Shown: positions 52,228 to 60,993, numbered from the stretch's first letter. The stretch: DNA of 64,000 bases from Methylobacterium brachiatum (GCF_020523825.1 NZ_JAJALK010000013.1:98259-162258), one strand, 5' to 3'. The notes: generated from the sequence alone by a model not told the origin. Made by a program: numbers and translations.

Positions 52228-52421
52228 GTGTTCTGTTCCTTGGTCTCGCCAGCCGCGTGGATGCGTGCGAGGTAGCGTTTCAAGACTTGTCGGCTGAACT
52301 GACTGGCCGCGAGACCGCTAACCTTGGCGAGCGAGCAGATATCGGCGTAGTCAACAGGATCGAGCATGATCCTTAGTTCGGTGCGGGGGCGGTTGTGCTT
52401 GTCGTTGCCTTGGCGGTTCAT
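52224..52421 (-). CDS. Ribbon-helix-helix-like small protein
   Basis: 65 residues: RTELRIMLDPVDYADICSLAKVSGLAASQFSRQVLKRYL has the strand-helix-helix order of RHH DNA-binding proteins (LRIMLDP...I..LAKVSGL..SQF...VLKRYL). It is linked to the previous small gene (ATGA overlap) and to the next. Probably a transcription regulator or antitoxin-like protein. Confidence 0.55.
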   Translation of the reverse strand: MNRQGNDKHNRPRTELRIMLDPVDYADICSLAKVSGLAASQFSRQVLKRYLARIHAAGETKEQNT

Positions 52422-52585
52422 CGGGTCACGGCTTCTCGGGTGGAGGTCAGGATATCGATCGGCTTCCGAGAAACGGCGACAAGCTGACTGCGGAGATGTT
52501 CGGAGTATCGGAGGCCAAGGGCCTTGGCCTGTACGCGCAAAGCGGCACGAACGTCAGGCGGAAGCCGGAGCGTTTCAGAGATCAT
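52418..52585 (-). CDS. Ribbon-helix-helix-like small protein
   Basis: 55 residues from the internal ATG MISETLRLPPDVRAALRVQAKALGLRYSEHLRSQLVA. It matches the RHH pattern (strand ETLRLPP, helix VRAALRVQAKALGL, helix YSEHLRSQL). First gene of the operon 52585-51314. The 217-base gap upstream contains the terminator at 52614-52643. Confidence 0.55.
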   Translation of the reverse strand: MISETLRLPPDVRAALRVQAKALGLRYSEHLRSQLVAVSRKPIDILTSTREAVTR

Positions 52586-52613
52586 GGGTAGGTGGCTTTC
52601 TGAGGAAAGACGC

Positions 52614-52643
52614 AAAAAACCCCCCGGTATTTAGCCGGAGGGC
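52614..52643 (-). terminator. Rho-independent terminator (minus strand)
   Basis: CCCTCCGG pairs with CCGGGGGG (one G-T pair) around a CTAAATA loop, followed by six Ts in the minus direction. It ends the transcript of the 54453-52803 regulatory operon and separates it from the next operon. Confidence 0.8.
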
Positions 52644-52802
52644 TGGGCAGATGCGTGAGTAGGAATCTTATACGTTTTATGGCACAATTCGCGGAAAAAG
52701 TCAACCTACCTCATCCAGTTTATATGGATGAACCGAATACATCGGCGGCAGAACTGCCTCGCTAGAGCGATGAAATCCGAGCGAGATAAATCGGGAGGAA
52801 AA

Positions 52803-53003
52803 TCAGGACTTGTACAACACGTCGAGCGGCCCGGACTGACGCAGCCGGGCAAGGTCGGCATCCCGATCGTCGTCCGCGTCGAGCATGAACAGCTTGGTCA
52901 TCAGGGCGACTCGGGTGGGATCGGTGCCGGCGCCATCGAGGGCGTCGCACAGTAGTCGGCACAGTTCTTCGCCGTGGTCGGGATGATCGGCTTCACGCGG
53001 CAT
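52803..53003 (-). CDS. Small acidic hypothetical protein
   Basis: 66 residues from the ATG MPREADHPDHGEELCRLLCD; the start lies 11 bases inside the previous gene's end, so it is coupled. It is rich in Asp/Glu/Arg: ALDGAGTDPTRVALMTKLFMLDADDDRDADLARLRQ. It may be a partner of the Rha protein. Unknown function. Confidence 0.5.
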   Translation of the reverse strand: MPREADHPDHGEELCRLLCDALDGAGTDPTRVALMTKLFMLDADDDRDADLARLRQSGPLDVLYKS

Positions 53004-53778
53004 TGGAGTCACCCTCGGCAGCGAGTCCAAGGTCAAGCTGTACTCCGACAAGCAGAGCGGCCAGTCTCGCGACGCCTTTGGGCGTTACCTTCACCGTGTA
53101 AGCCTCAACGGGACCAGTGGCGGTCATGACAGGGAAACCGTCGTGCGCCAGCAAGCCTTGAGCGAGGATCTTGGACGATCCCTGCCAGCGTCCCCTACCA
53201 CCCTTGCGGAAAATCCAACCTCGCTCCTGCATGAAGGTGAACAGCGGCTTAGTCTGAACCTTGAGCATCTTCGCCGCTTCGGTGACGGACAAGGTGGCGT
53301 CAGATGCCCGGATGCGCTCAACCACGGCTACGGCAGGCGCCTGAGCTTCGATCACCCGCTGACGGTCGTCGGCCAAGGCACGTTGGCGCTCGGCCTCTTC
53401 GGAAGCGTCGGCGGCGAGGCGCAGGGCCTCAGGATAGGTGAGAGGAACCACCGGGACCATGGGCGCGGCGGCGGCACGCTCCAACTCATCGAGTCGGTCG
53501 ATAATCGAAGCGCGCAAGGGGATGCTGTAGCCCGAGACAAGGACCATGATCGCCTTGCGGTCGAGCGTGTAACAGGGCAACTCCTTTCCCTGTTCATCCA
53601 AGTAGGTGGCCTCAGATTTGAGGCCACCCCCTCCGAGCGCCGCTTCGATCCTGCGAACGTCCCGCATCACATTGTGACTCTTCTTGCCCGTGAGGTCGGC
53701 GACTTCCTTCGTGGTCATGGTCGGGGAGGCCGGGCGAAGGTGCGCCACGGCGGGCATAGTGGTAAGACTCATCGGCAT
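52993..53778 (-). CDS. Rha family phage regulatory protein with a C-terminal antirepressor-like domain
   Basis: 261 residues from the ATG at 53778 (AGGGAA 8 bases upstream); the ATG at 53868 lacks a site. The N-terminal Rha domain is MTTKEVADLTGKKSHNVMRDVRRIEAAL, then SEATYLDEQGKELPCYTLDRKAIMVLVSGYS, a diagnostic pattern. The C-terminal part (about 160-250) has ATLSVTEAAKMLKVQTKPLFTFMQERGWIF, a KilAC-like antirepressor domain. It likely counters or replaces a repressor when the element is induced. It sits between the small acidic gene and the 53876 gene. Confidence 0.88.
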   Translation of the reverse strand: MPMSLTTMPAVAHLRPASPTMTTKEVADLTGKKSHNVMRDVRRIEAALGGGGLKSEATYLDEQGKELPCYTLDRKAIMVLVSGYSIPLRASIIDRLDELERAAAAPMVPVVPLTYPEALRLAADASEEAERQRALADDRQRVIEAQAPAVAVVERIRASDATLSVTEAAKMLKVQTKPLFTFMQERGWIFRKGGRGRWQGSSKILAQGLLAHDGFPVMTATGPVEAYTVKVTPKGVARLAALLVGVQLDLGLAAEGDSNAA

Positions 53779-53875
53779 CGGCGCGTTCCCTGCGCTGGTG
53801 TACGGGGCCGCATCGCGAGTGCGGGCTCTTGGCCGGCTCGGGTTTTCGCCCAAGCCGGCCTCTTTCATTTCAGGC

Positions 53876-54214
53876 TCAGAAGGGAATGTCGGAATCGAGC
53901 GTATAGTGGGCGGCGGCGGCTTTCAGTTCGCGGCGCTCGGCTTCTCGGGCCTTCCGAGCATCGTCGTGAGGCTCGTCGATCTCAATCGCGTAGCTCAGGA
54001 GTTTCCGGAAGTAGTTACGCTGGTCGATGAGGTCTGGGGCGACGGTGTTGCGGAACTCGGCCAGTCCATCAATCTTTCCGACCAGATCATCGAACAACCT
54101 CGACGGTGAATGATCAGTATTACCAGCGATAAAGCGCGCGATGACAAGCTTGTCGTCATCGTGCAGCTCACCGGTGCCGGGATCGGGCAGGGCGGCGGTC
54201 TTGGTCTTGGTCAT
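53876..54214 (-). CDS. Hypothetical protein
   Basis: 112 residues: MTKTKTAALPDPGTGELHDDDKLVIARFIAG, then LFDDLVGKIDGLAEFRNTVAPDLIDQRNYFRKLLSYAIEIDEPHDD. The C-terminus ends KAAAAHYTLDSDIPF, a short acidic tail of the type found in single-strand binding-related small phage proteins (DxDxPF). That resemblance suggests contact with replication proteins, but it is weak evidence. It follows the AlpA-like gene by 41 bases. Confidence 0.5.
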   Translation of the reverse strand: MTKTKTAALPDPGTGELHDDDKLVIARFIAGNTDHSPSRLFDDLVGKIDGLAEFRNTVAPDLIDQRNYFRKLLSYAIEIDEPHDDARKAREAERRELKAAAAHYTLDSDIPF

Positions 54215-54255
54215 GATGATTCCTTGAAGAGAGGCGTGATCGGCGTTGGTGGGGC

Positions 54256-54453
54256 TCAGCGCTTCGGGGCGCGGCTGGCGTCGCAGAGAGCGTCGAGGTC
54301 TTCGGGACGGAACGCGATGCGGCGCTCCGACAGACGCACGGGCGGCGGCAGGCGGCCCATCTCCACGAGTCGGCGCAAGGTCGATGGCGAGACCGACAAC
54401 GCCTTCGCAGCGTCGCGGGGATTCAGGAGTGGTCTAAAAGCAGTAGAGGGCAT
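54256..54453 (-). CDS. AlpA/MerR-like excisionase-type regulator
   Basis: 65 residues: PLLNPRDAAKALSVSPSTLRRLVEMGRLPPPVRLSERRIAFRPEDLDALC is the winged HTH pattern of AlpA/excisionase proteins (a.e.L.vs..Tl.r....G.lP.Pvrl..r...f...DL..l). Such proteins regulate or assist the integrase next to them. The integrase gene lies upstream on the same strand. The 208-base gap 54454-54661 has no other gene. Confidence 0.85.
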   Translation of the reverse strand: MPSTAFRPLLNPRDAAKALSVSPSTLRRLVEMGRLPPPVRLSERRIAFRPEDLDALCDASRAPKR

Positions 54454-54661
54454 GTAGCCGATCCTTTCGTCGCCACGAAGATCTACGCGACGTTCCGAAA
54501 GATCAAGACCGTTTTAGTACTGCATCTGAGTTTGCATAAATCGAAACAGCTGCACTTTTACTGAGCAAAACCTCCGACGATGCTGACAAAACATCGGACT
54601 TGCCATTTCGATTGGTCGAAACGGATCAGACCGAATCACCCGTTGCCTGCGACAACCTGCC

Positions 54662-55867
54662 CTAGGGCGTGGTGATCTGGGCGACGTGTTCGGCCCATCG
54701 AATCAGGGCTTCGCGCATCTCGGTCGCGTAGTTGTGGCGCTGGTAGATGCCCGCGACGCCGGCCCGGTATCCGCTCACGTGATTGAGGACGTGTTCGATC
54801 ACGTGGGGGAGGATGCCGATTTCGCCCAATCCGGTGCCGGTGGTGCGTCTCAGGTCGTGGAGCCGCCAGGGAGCGATCTTGACCACCTTGTCGAGCCTGG
54901 CCTTCGCCTTGCTGAATCCTTGGTAGGGGCCATCGCCCGAACCGAAAGCGTGGTCTCGCTCGGCAACGCGCGGCATCCCTTCCAAGATTGCGAGGGCGGC
55001 CGGGCTCAGCGGCACGGCGTGGGGCCTGCCGTTCTTTGTACGCTCGGGCGGGAGTCGCCACAGAGCGGCGTCGATATCAACTTCAGACCACAGCATGCCG
55101 GCAACTTCATCGCGGCGCTGTCCGGTCAAAACGAGAAGGCGGACGATTCGGCCGAAGTCGCCATCAGGCGGGCAGGCATTCCAGACCGCGATCAGTTCAT
55201 CCCGGCTCAGCACCCGGTCGCGTCGGATATCCTCGGCCGGGGCGTTCGTTCCGATGACGGGGTTCGTCTCGGTCATGCCTTCGCCGATGGCCCACGAGAA
55301 GATCGTGCTCAGGGTGCGGCGGGCGCGCAGTGCGGCTTGCTCCCCGGATTTATCGCTCGTGTCGCGCAGCATCTTGGCGACATCGGCCCGCGTGACCGTG
55401 GCGACTTCCTTGGCGTGAAGGTCGGCGAAGTGTTTGTTGACGTGGGTCCGTAGGTTGGCGAGCGTGGAGTCGCGTAGCTTGGGCTTCCGACCCTCCGTCT
55501 TGGACTTCGCGGCGGTGTAGCTCTCGAAAACCTTTCCAAGGGTTAGAGCCGGGGCCTTCCGCTCACGTCGGCGATCTGCTCGGGGATCTTCGCCCTTCGA
55601 GACCATGCCGATTCGAGCCTGAGCGAGACGGCGCGCCTCGATCACGCTCAGGGCATCAGCGGCGCCAAGCGTGATGAGGGCCGACTTCCCACCGAACCGG
55701 GGCGGACGCACTACCCATGTCCCGCGCGTGCCACGGAGGCGATACCCGAGCCCGGCAAGATCGGCATCCCACCACACACGATCCGTCTGGCCCGGATCCA
55801 GAACGAGACGTGCGAGCCCAGCTTGAGTGATGCGGAGGACGTTATCGGCGGCGGCTCGGCGTGCCAT
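54662..55867 (-). CDS. Tyrosine integrase of the tRNA-Val element
   Basis: 401 residues from the ATG MARRAAADNVLRITQAGL; 55900 would add 11 residues. The N-terminal arm-binding DUF4102-type region has TWVVRPPRFGGKSALITLG and AARRLAQARIGMVSKGEDPRADRR-type helices. The core-binding domain is about 105-195. The catalytic residues are Arg in TGQRRDEVAGML, HxxR in WRLHDLRRT, His in LNHVSG and Tyr in IYQRHNY. It integrates and excises the element at tRNA-Val. It is adjacent to the right attachment site. Confidence 0.95.
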   Translation of the reverse strand: MARRAAADNVLRITQAGLARLVLDPGQTDRVWWDADLAGLGYRLRGTRGTWVVRPPRFGGKSALITLGAADALSVIEARRLAQARIGMVSKGEDPRADRRRERKAPALTLGKVFESYTAAKSKTEGRKPKLRDSTLANLRTHVNKHFADLHAKEVATVTRADVAKMLRDTSDKSGEQAALRARRTLSTIFSWAIGEGMTETNPVIGTNAPAEDIRRDRVLSRDELIAVWNACPPDGDFGRIVRLLVLTGQRRDEVAGMLWSEVDIDAALWRLPPERTKNGRPHAVPLSPAALAILEGMPRVAERDHAFGSGDGPYQGFSKAKARLDKVVKIAPWRLHDLRRTTGTGLGEIGILPHVIEHVLNHVSGYRAGVAGIYQRHNYATEMREALIRWAEHVAQITTP

Positions 55868-55891
55868 TCGTGACCCTCTCCGTGGAATTCT

Positions 55892-55921
55892 GGGGTGCAT
55901 CCGGGGTGCAGTGGGGGTGCA
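55892..55921 (+). promoter_or_regulatory. Candidate integrase arm-type sites, right end
   Basis: Three copies of GGGGTGCA (55892, 55903 and 55914), each 11 bases apart, just upstream of the integrase start. An inverted copy (TGCACCCC) lies at 55993-56000, 30 bases from the attachment repeat. They match the two left-end copies at 33013 and 33024, and could also let integrase control its own promoter. Confidence 0.6.
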
Positions 55922-56029
55922 ATTCTCGGAACCTCCTGAAACCCTGAGACGCTAACACAGAGAAGGTCCAGGAGCGAATTCGGCGCTTATGATGCACCCC
56001 GAGCGCTCCTGAATACTCGGGATTTCCCA

Positions 56030-56074
56030 TTTACACGGAGAGGGTCGGGGGTTCGAGTCCCTCACCGCCCACCA
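56030..56074 (+). repeat. Right attachment site (attR)
   Basis: Perfect 45-base copy of the 3' part of tRNA-Val; no 5' half of a tRNA precedes it. It marks the right boundary of the element. The bases from 56075 to 56320 contain no gene. Confidence 0.95.
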
Positions 56075-56320
56075 GGGCGATACAGCTCGGTTCCGGGATC
56101 CTCGAAAGGGCGGCCCGATCTGCAGATCATCCGCTCTTTGCGGCACTGCCTTAGGCTTGATCCGGACTAAGGAGACCGGCGCGGCTCCGTCCCCGGCTTA
56201 CGCCGAGCGGACACGCGCCAGCAGGCCGGGGCCCGGTCTCCCGCACGATTCACCAACCGCGGTCGATCCGCTTCGCGCCGGCACTATATCCGGGGCGAGA
56301 GTGATCACCGGAGATGTCGT

Positions 56321-57208
56321 GTGCCTGTGCGCCTGCTGAACAACGGCAATAACAAGATCCAGATCGCGCAGGATTTTTTGGACACTTCGGACGGGACGAT
56401 CACCATCAACGGCGATGGCAGTCACGTCCTGATCGGGGATGGGGCCAACGCGTTCGAGCGGATGTCGCTCACCTGCGGCCCCAGCTCCACCGTGCATATC
56501 GGGCACGGCGTGCGTCTGGCCTCGGTGCAGATCTACGTGTGCCCGCATTCGAAGCTGCTGATCGGCCATCACAGCGCCTTCGCCAACGAGGGCCAGATCT
56601 TCGTCCACGAGACGAAGCCGATCACGATCGGGCACAATTGCCTGATCTCGGAGGGCGTCAATTTCTGGGTGAGCGACGCTCATTCGATCATCGACCTCGA
56701 ATCCGGCCGCCGGATCAACCCGTCGCGACCGATCCATGTCGGCCACCGGGTCTGGCTCGGCCGCAATGTCAGCGTGTTCAAGGGCGCGCATATCGGCGAC
56801 GGCTCGATCATCGGGGCCCAGTCGATCGTCAGCGGCGTGATCCCGGCCAATGCGTTGGCGTATGGGTCGCCGGCCCGGGTCGTTCGGGAGAATGTCAGCT
56901 GGGACATCAACCTGATGCCCGAGGATGCCTCCGATCCGGGCCTGCCGCGTGAGAGGGCCGTCCCAGCCGACCGCCCGTCCCAGGCCGGCGTCACCCGGCT
57001 CGCGCTGGCGGAGGCCCATTATCGGACGGAGGCGGTCCAGACCGTGCTGGCGGCGGTGCTCGCGAGCCAGAGCTGGCGCGGCCTCGACCGCAAGAAGTTC
57101 CGGCGGCTGATCGCCGAGGCGGGCAGCGCGATCCCGAACGAGGGGCCGGCCGCCGTGCAGCACGCCGTCCTGCTTGCCGAGGCGCGCAAGGTCCTCTGGC
57201 TTGGGTGA
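56321..57208 (+). CDS. Left-handed beta-helix acyltransferase (hexapeptide repeat family)
   Basis: 295 residues. The repeats start at TITINGDGSHVLIGDGANAFERM and continue through the typical turns VHIGHGVRLAS, LLIGHHSAFANEG, ITIGHNCLISEGV, IHVGHRVWLGRNVSVFKGAHIGDGSIIGAQSIVSG and YGSPARVVRENV (the CoA-binding end). This places it with O-acetyltransferases of surface polysaccharides. The C-terminal 90 residues form a separate helical domain (EAHYRTEAVQTVLAAVLASQ). The start is a GTG/ATG ambiguity; the frame begins with MPVRLL. The next gene overlaps it by 35 bases. Confidence 0.82.
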   Translation: MPVRLLNNGNNKIQIAQDFLDTSDGTITINGDGSHVLIGDGANAFERMSLTCGPSSTVHIGHGVRLASVQIYVCPHSKLLIGHHSAFANEGQIFVHETKPITIGHNCLISEGVNFWVSDAHSIIDLESGRRINPSRPIHVGHRVWLGRNVSVFKGAHIGDGSIIGAQSIVSGVIPANALAYGSPARVVRENVSWDINLMPEDASDPGLPRERAVPADRPSQAGVTRLALAEAHYRTEAVQTVLAAVLASQSWRGLDRKKFRRLIAEAGSAIPNEGPAAVQHAVLLAEARKVLWLG

Positions 57209-57449
57209 GGGGTCGTCCGCACCGTCGGTCCATTACGTCGGCTTCCGGGACGACCGCTACTGGAACGCCTACCGGATCTTCGGCGGCCCGCGGGTGATCC
57301 ACCGCCGCTGGGATTTCTACGCGACCCGCGATGTCGGGCCGGGTGATGTCGTGATCTTCGCCGAGGGTGACGAGGCCCAACCGTTGGCCGACCGCAACGC
57401 CACCGATATCGATGAGCGCTGGCTGCTCGGCCCGCGCTCGGACACCTAA
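57174..57449 (+). CDS. Hypothetical protein
   Basis: 91 residues if begun at TTG 57174; a TTG at 57201 is equally possible. The core is HYVGFRDDRYWNAYRIFGGPRVIHRRWDFYATRDVGPGDVVIFAEGDEAQ, with aromatic and Asp-rich content and no membrane helix. It overlaps the acyltransferase end and the end of the convergent hydrolase gene (4 bases). No family is recognised. Confidence 0.5.
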   Translation: MPRRARSSGLGEGSSAPSVHYVGFRDDRYWNAYRIFGGPRVIHRRWDFYATRDVGPGDVVIFAEGDEAQPLADRNATDIDERWLLGPRSDT

Positions 57450-58351
57450 TTCCTGAGCGACAGAGCCGCCCTTACGACGACCTCGGGATGCGAATGCGGG
57501 AACATGTGTCCGGCGCCCGCCACCATCTCGAGACTCGCGCCCGGGATCAACCGGGCGGCGACGACGCCATGCAGGTAGGAATTCACCACGATGTCGGCGC
57601 CGCCGCACAGGATGCGGGTGGGCACCCGGAGGCTGGAATAGCCCATGGCGCTGCGGGTCAGGGCCGGCCAGAGCCAGCCGGCATCCTCGCCCTCGGCGGT
57701 GATCTGGGCGGCCCGGCCGGCGAGCTCGAACGGGAAGTTCTGGCGGAACTGTTGCGGCATCGCCTGGGGCAGGAACATCGCGTTCCAGAGCAGCGGCAGC
57801 AGGGCCGGATCGCTCGACGCATGCAGGATCCGGGTCAGAAGATCGCCGCCGAGCGGCAAAGCCCGCGGCCCGAACAGCAGGTGCTCGAGGCGAAGTTCCG
57901 GGAAGCAGACCGGTGCCAGGGAAACGATCCCGGCGATCTCGTCCGGGTAGAGCATCCCGTAGGCCAGGGCGATCGCCGCCCCGAAGGAGTGGCCGAGGAT
58001 GACCGGCCGTTCCAGGCCGAGCTCCCGGACCGCTGCCCGGATCTGCGTGGCCTGATCCCAGATATCGGCTCCGCGCCCCCGCGGCCGCAGGCTGAACCCG
58101 TGGCCCGGGCGATCGACGGCGACGACCCGGAAATGCTCGGCCAGAGCCGGGACCGGCCCGAGCCACTGATCCTCCAGGCACATCAGCGTGCCGTGGATCG
58201 CCACGAGGTCGGGGCCGGAACCCGTCTCCGCATAGGCGATCGTCCGCTCGTCAGGCAGCTGGACGAACCGGCGCGGGACGATGCGGGGATCGGCCTGCTC
58301 CCCGGAGGTCGGCCGGGCCGGCCCCGGGAGGGAATGCGCAGCGACCGGCAA
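57446..58351 (-). CDS. Alpha/beta hydrolase
   Basis: 301 residues. The catalytic triad is Ser122 (LGHSFGAAIAL), Asp253 (CGGADIVVN) and His282 (GAGHMFPHSHP). The oxyanion motif is AIHGTLM and the lid region about 160-230. It is close to hydrolases of the epoxide-hydrolase/haloperoxidase type; the substrate is unknown. It directly follows the SDR gene (no intergenic space), so both are one operon and may act on the same lipid or xenobiotic. Confidence 0.88.
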   Translation of the reverse strand: MPVAAHSLPGPARPTSGEQADPRIVPRRFVQLPDERTIAYAETGSGPDLVAIHGTLMCLEDQWLGPVPALAEHFRVVAVDRPGHGFSLRPRGRGADIWDQATQIRAAVRELGLERPVILGHSFGAAIALAYGMLYPDEIAGIVSLAPVCFPELRLEHLLFGPRALPLGGDLLTRILHASSDPALLPLLWNAMFLPQAMPQQFRQNFPFELAGRAAQITAEGEDAGWLWPALTRSAMGYSSLRVPTRILCGGADIVVNSYLHGVVAARLIPGASLEMVAGAGHMFPHSHPEVVVRAALSLRN

Positions 58352-59362
58352 TTAGAGGCGCTTCCTGCGGCCGGGAGCGGTCCCGAGCAGCGCCAGGGCC
58401 GCCACGGTCCCGACTCCGACCAGCCCGGCCGCCGTGGCGAGCGGATGAAGGCTCGCGCGCGTGTAGGCGCTGGTGCGCATCACGTAGACCGGCGGGTCGC
58501 CGCGGGTGGCGCCGGCGGGGACCGGCGCGTGCAGGGCTCCGGTCGGGTCGCGGGGCGGGATGCCGCGCTTCTGCATCGCGATGATCGCCGGACCCATGTA
58601 ATCGTAGGCGCCCGGGGCGAATTCCTTGCCGGCCACGAAGGCCTTGCCGGCGCCGCCGACGAAGATGTCGCGCTGCGGGTGCACGGCCGCGTGCAGGATC
58701 GCGTTGGCGACCTCCTCGGGCGGGTAGATCGGCGGCGGCAGGCTCGGCTCGCGATCCATGTAGTTGCGGGCCCGCTGGGGCAGGGGCGTGTCGATCGAGG
58801 CCGGCTTGACCAGCGTCACCGAGATCGGTGCATCCTCGACCATCAGCTCCATGCGCAGGGCGTCGGTGAAGCCTTTCACCGCGTGCTTCGAGGCCGCGTA
58901 CATGCCCTGGAACGGGAAGGCGAGGTCGGAGGCGATGCTGCCGACATTGATCAGCGCGCCGCCCTGCTTGTGGAGGTGCTCGACGGCGACCAGCGACCCG
59001 TAGATCGTGCCCCAGAGGTTGGTCTGGATCAGGCGATGATGGTCTTCGTCGCTGATCTCGCGCAGGCGCCCGTAGATCGAGGCCCCCGCGACGTTGACCC
59101 AGGTGTCGAAGCCGCCGAACGTCGCGATCGCCTGGTCGGCGACCGCCTGGACGTCGGCGCGGTTGCCGACATCGGCCACGACGTGGAGCGCCTTGCCGCC
59201 GACGCCCTCGATCTCGGCCTGGATCCGCGCCAGGGCTTCGCCGCTGCGGGCGGCCAGCACGACCCGGGCCCCGCGCTCGGCCGCCATCCGGGCGGTCGCG
59301 AGGCCGATGCCGGACGACGCGCCGGTGATCACCACGACCTGCTCGCTGAGCGGCTTGTGCTT
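58352..59362 (-). CDS. SDR family oxidoreductase with a C-terminal membrane segment
   Basis: 336 residues from the ATG MKHKPLSEQVVVITGASSGI. The SDR signatures are TGASSGIGLATA (14-25), VNVAGAS (90-96), Ser143 (NVGSIASD) and YAASK (Tyr156, Lys160). After the domain is an extra part (FVAGKEFAPGAYDYMGP...) and a C-terminal helix (AAGLVGVGTVAALALLG) that would anchor it to the membrane. NAD(P)H-dependent reduction or oxidation of a hydrophobic substrate is likely. Confidence 0.88.
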   Translation of the reverse strand, partial: KHKPLSEQVVVITGASSGIGLATARMAAERGARVVLAARSGEALARIQAEIEGVGGKALHVVADVGNRADVQAVADQAIATFGGFDTWVNVAGASIYGRLREISDEDHHRLIQTNLWGTIYGSLVAVEHLHKQGGALINVGSIASDLAFPFQGMYAASKHAVKGFTDALRMELMVEDAPISVTLVKPASIDTPLPQRARNYMDREPSLPPPIYPPEEVANAILHAAVHPQRDIFVGGAGKAFVAGKEFAPGAYDYMGPAIIAMQKRGIPPRDPTGALHAPVPAGATRGDPPVYVMRTSAYTRASLHPLATAAGLVGVGTVAALALLGTAPGRRKRL

Positions 59363-59503
59363 CATCGGTCTTCCCCACATCCGCGATCCCCGCGACCGGC
59401 CACGGGGGCCGGCGCGTTCACGCTCAGGGGGTTAGTCGCCCGGCAGGCCGCAAGGTTCCGCCTCGCCCGGGGGCGATCGCGTCGCAGGCGCCGTCCGGGC
59501 GCC

Positions 59504-60934
59504 TCAACGTCCGTAGATATCCTCGACGCGGATGATGTCGTCCTCGCCGGTGTAGGAGCCGACCTGGACCTCGATCAGCTCCAGCGGGATCTTGCCCGGG
59601 TTGTTCAGCCGGTGCATCGAGCCGATCGGCAGGTACACCGCCTCGTTCTCGTGGACCAGAACCACCCGGTCATCCACCGTCACCTCCGCGGTGCCGCGCA
59701 CCACCACCCAGTGCTCGGCCCGGTGATAGTGCTTCTGTAAGGACAGGCGCCCGCCCGGCACCACCTGGATCCGCTTCACCTGGAAGCGCTCGCCGATGTC
59801 GATCCGCTGGTACCAGCCCCACGGCCGGTACATCCGCAGATGCGCGTCCGCCTCCGGCTCGCCCGAGGCCCGCAGCGCGTTGACCAGCTGCTTGACCTCG
59901 CCCGAGCGCGCCTTGGACGCCACCAGCACCGCGTCGGGGGTCGAGACCACGACCACGTCCTCCAGCCCGACCACCGCGGTCAGGCCGCCGCCCTGGCTGT
60001 GCACCAGGCTGTTCTTCGTCTCGACCAGAGACACCCGGCCGCGCACCGCGTTGCCCTCGGCATCGTGGTCCAGCACCTGCCAGACCGCGTCCCAGGTGCC
60101 GACATCCGACCACGGGAACGACACCGGCAGCACGCCGGCGCGCGCGGTGCGCTCCATCACCGCGTAGTCGATCGAGATCTTGGGCGCCTTGGCGAAGGCG
60201 GCGCCGTCGAGCCGGACGAAGTCGAGGTCGGTCACGGCGGCGTCCAGCGCGGACCGGGCGGCGTCGAGGACGTCCGGCACGAAGGCTTCGAGCTCGGCCA
60301 GCATCAGGTCGGCGCGGAACAGGAAGTAGCCCGAGTTCCACAGCGCGCCGTCGGCGATCAGCGCCTCGGCGCCGGCCCGGTCCGGCTTCTCGACGAACTT
60401 TTCCACCTGGGCGGCGCCGGGGGCTTCGGGGATCGGGGCGCCGCGGCGGATATAGCCGTAATCGGAGGCTGGGCGGGTCGGCTCGATGCCCAGCGTCATG
60501 GTGTAGCCGGCGCGCGCGCCCACGGCGGCGGCCTTGACGGCGTCCACGAACGCCTTGGTGTCGGGCACGACGTGGTCGGCGGCCATGATCAGCACCACGG
60601 CCTGCGGATCGATCGCGGCGGCGTGGAGCGCGGCCACCGCCACGGCGGCGGCGCTGTCGCGCCCTTGCGGCTCCAGCAGGATGTCGGCGGCGATCCCGAG
60701 CTGGCCGCATTGCTCGGCGACGATGAACCGGGCCTCGGCCGAGGCGATCACGGTGGGCTTGGCGAACACGCCCGCCTCCGCGACGCGCTCGAGGCTCGCC
60801 TGGAAGGTCGAGGTCCGCGGATCGACCAGGCGGGCGAATTGCTTGGGCATGCTCTCGCGCGAGGCCGGCCACAGACGCGTCCCCGTGCCGCCGCACAGGA
60901 TGATCGGATAGACCGTATCGATAGGCTCAGGCAT
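59504..60934 (-). CDS. manC: Mannose-1-phosphate guanylyltransferase / mannose-6-phosphate isomerase
   Basis: 476 residues from MPEPIDTVYPIILCGGTGTR. The GDP-mannose pyrophosphorylase domain (about 1-330) has the nucleotide signature CGGTGTRLWPASRESMPKQF, MAADHVVPD and FVEKPDRAGAEAL. The C-terminal type II isomerase cupin domain (about 365-475) has RPWGWYQRIDIGERFQVKRI, LSLQKHYHRAEHWVVVRGTAEV and YLPIGSMHRLNNPGKIPLELIEVQ. It makes GDP-mannose, the donor for mannose- or fucose-containing exopolysaccharide. It lies upstream (in transcription) of nothing on the same strand within 140 bases except the SDR. Confidence 0.95.
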   Translation of the reverse strand: MPEPIDTVYPIILCGGTGTRLWPASRESMPKQFARLVDPRTSTFQASLERVAEAGVFAKPTVIASAEARFIVAEQCGQLGIAADILLEPQGRDSAAAVAVAALHAAAIDPQAVVLIMAADHVVPDTKAFVDAVKAAAVGARAGYTMTLGIEPTRPASDYGYIRRGAPIPEAPGAAQVEKFVEKPDRAGAEALIADGALWNSGYFLFRADLMLAELEAFVPDVLDAARSALDAAVTDLDFVRLDGAAFAKAPKISIDYAVMERTARAGVLPVSFPWSDVGTWDAVWQVLDHDAEGNAVRGRVSLVETKNSLVHSQGGGLTAVVGLEDVVVVSTPDAVLVASKARSGEVKQLVNALRASGEPEADAHLRMYRPWGWYQRIDIGERFQVKRIQVVPGGRLSLQKHYHRAEHWVVVRGTAEVTVDDRVVLVHENEAVYLPIGSMHRLNNPGKIPLELIEVQVGSYTGEDDIIRVEDIYGR

Positions 60935-60993
60935 CAAGATCAATCTTTCGAACGAAGGTCTTTTCGCTTTAAAACAAGGCGCTCAGCTAAAAC

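Larger units (their letters stand above)
32901..56074. mobile_element. tRNA-Val-integrated element (satellite-like or reduced prophage), 23.2 kb
   Basis: The element is delimited by identical 45-bp repeats, one forming the 3' part of tRNA-Val and the other free at the right end beside a tyrosine integrase gene. It contains regulators (AlpA-like, Rha-like, RHH), two recombinases, a replication-type protein, one tape-measure protein with muralytic-type domains, and lower-GC cargo. Capsid, portal, terminase and packaging genes are not recognisable. The integrase lies at the end away from the intact tRNA, the opposite of many islands. Confidence 0.93.

Noticed and set aside
57488..59740. 750-codon plus-strand frame opposite the hydrolase and SDR genes
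   Set aside because: Mirror of two genes with intact catalytic motifs.
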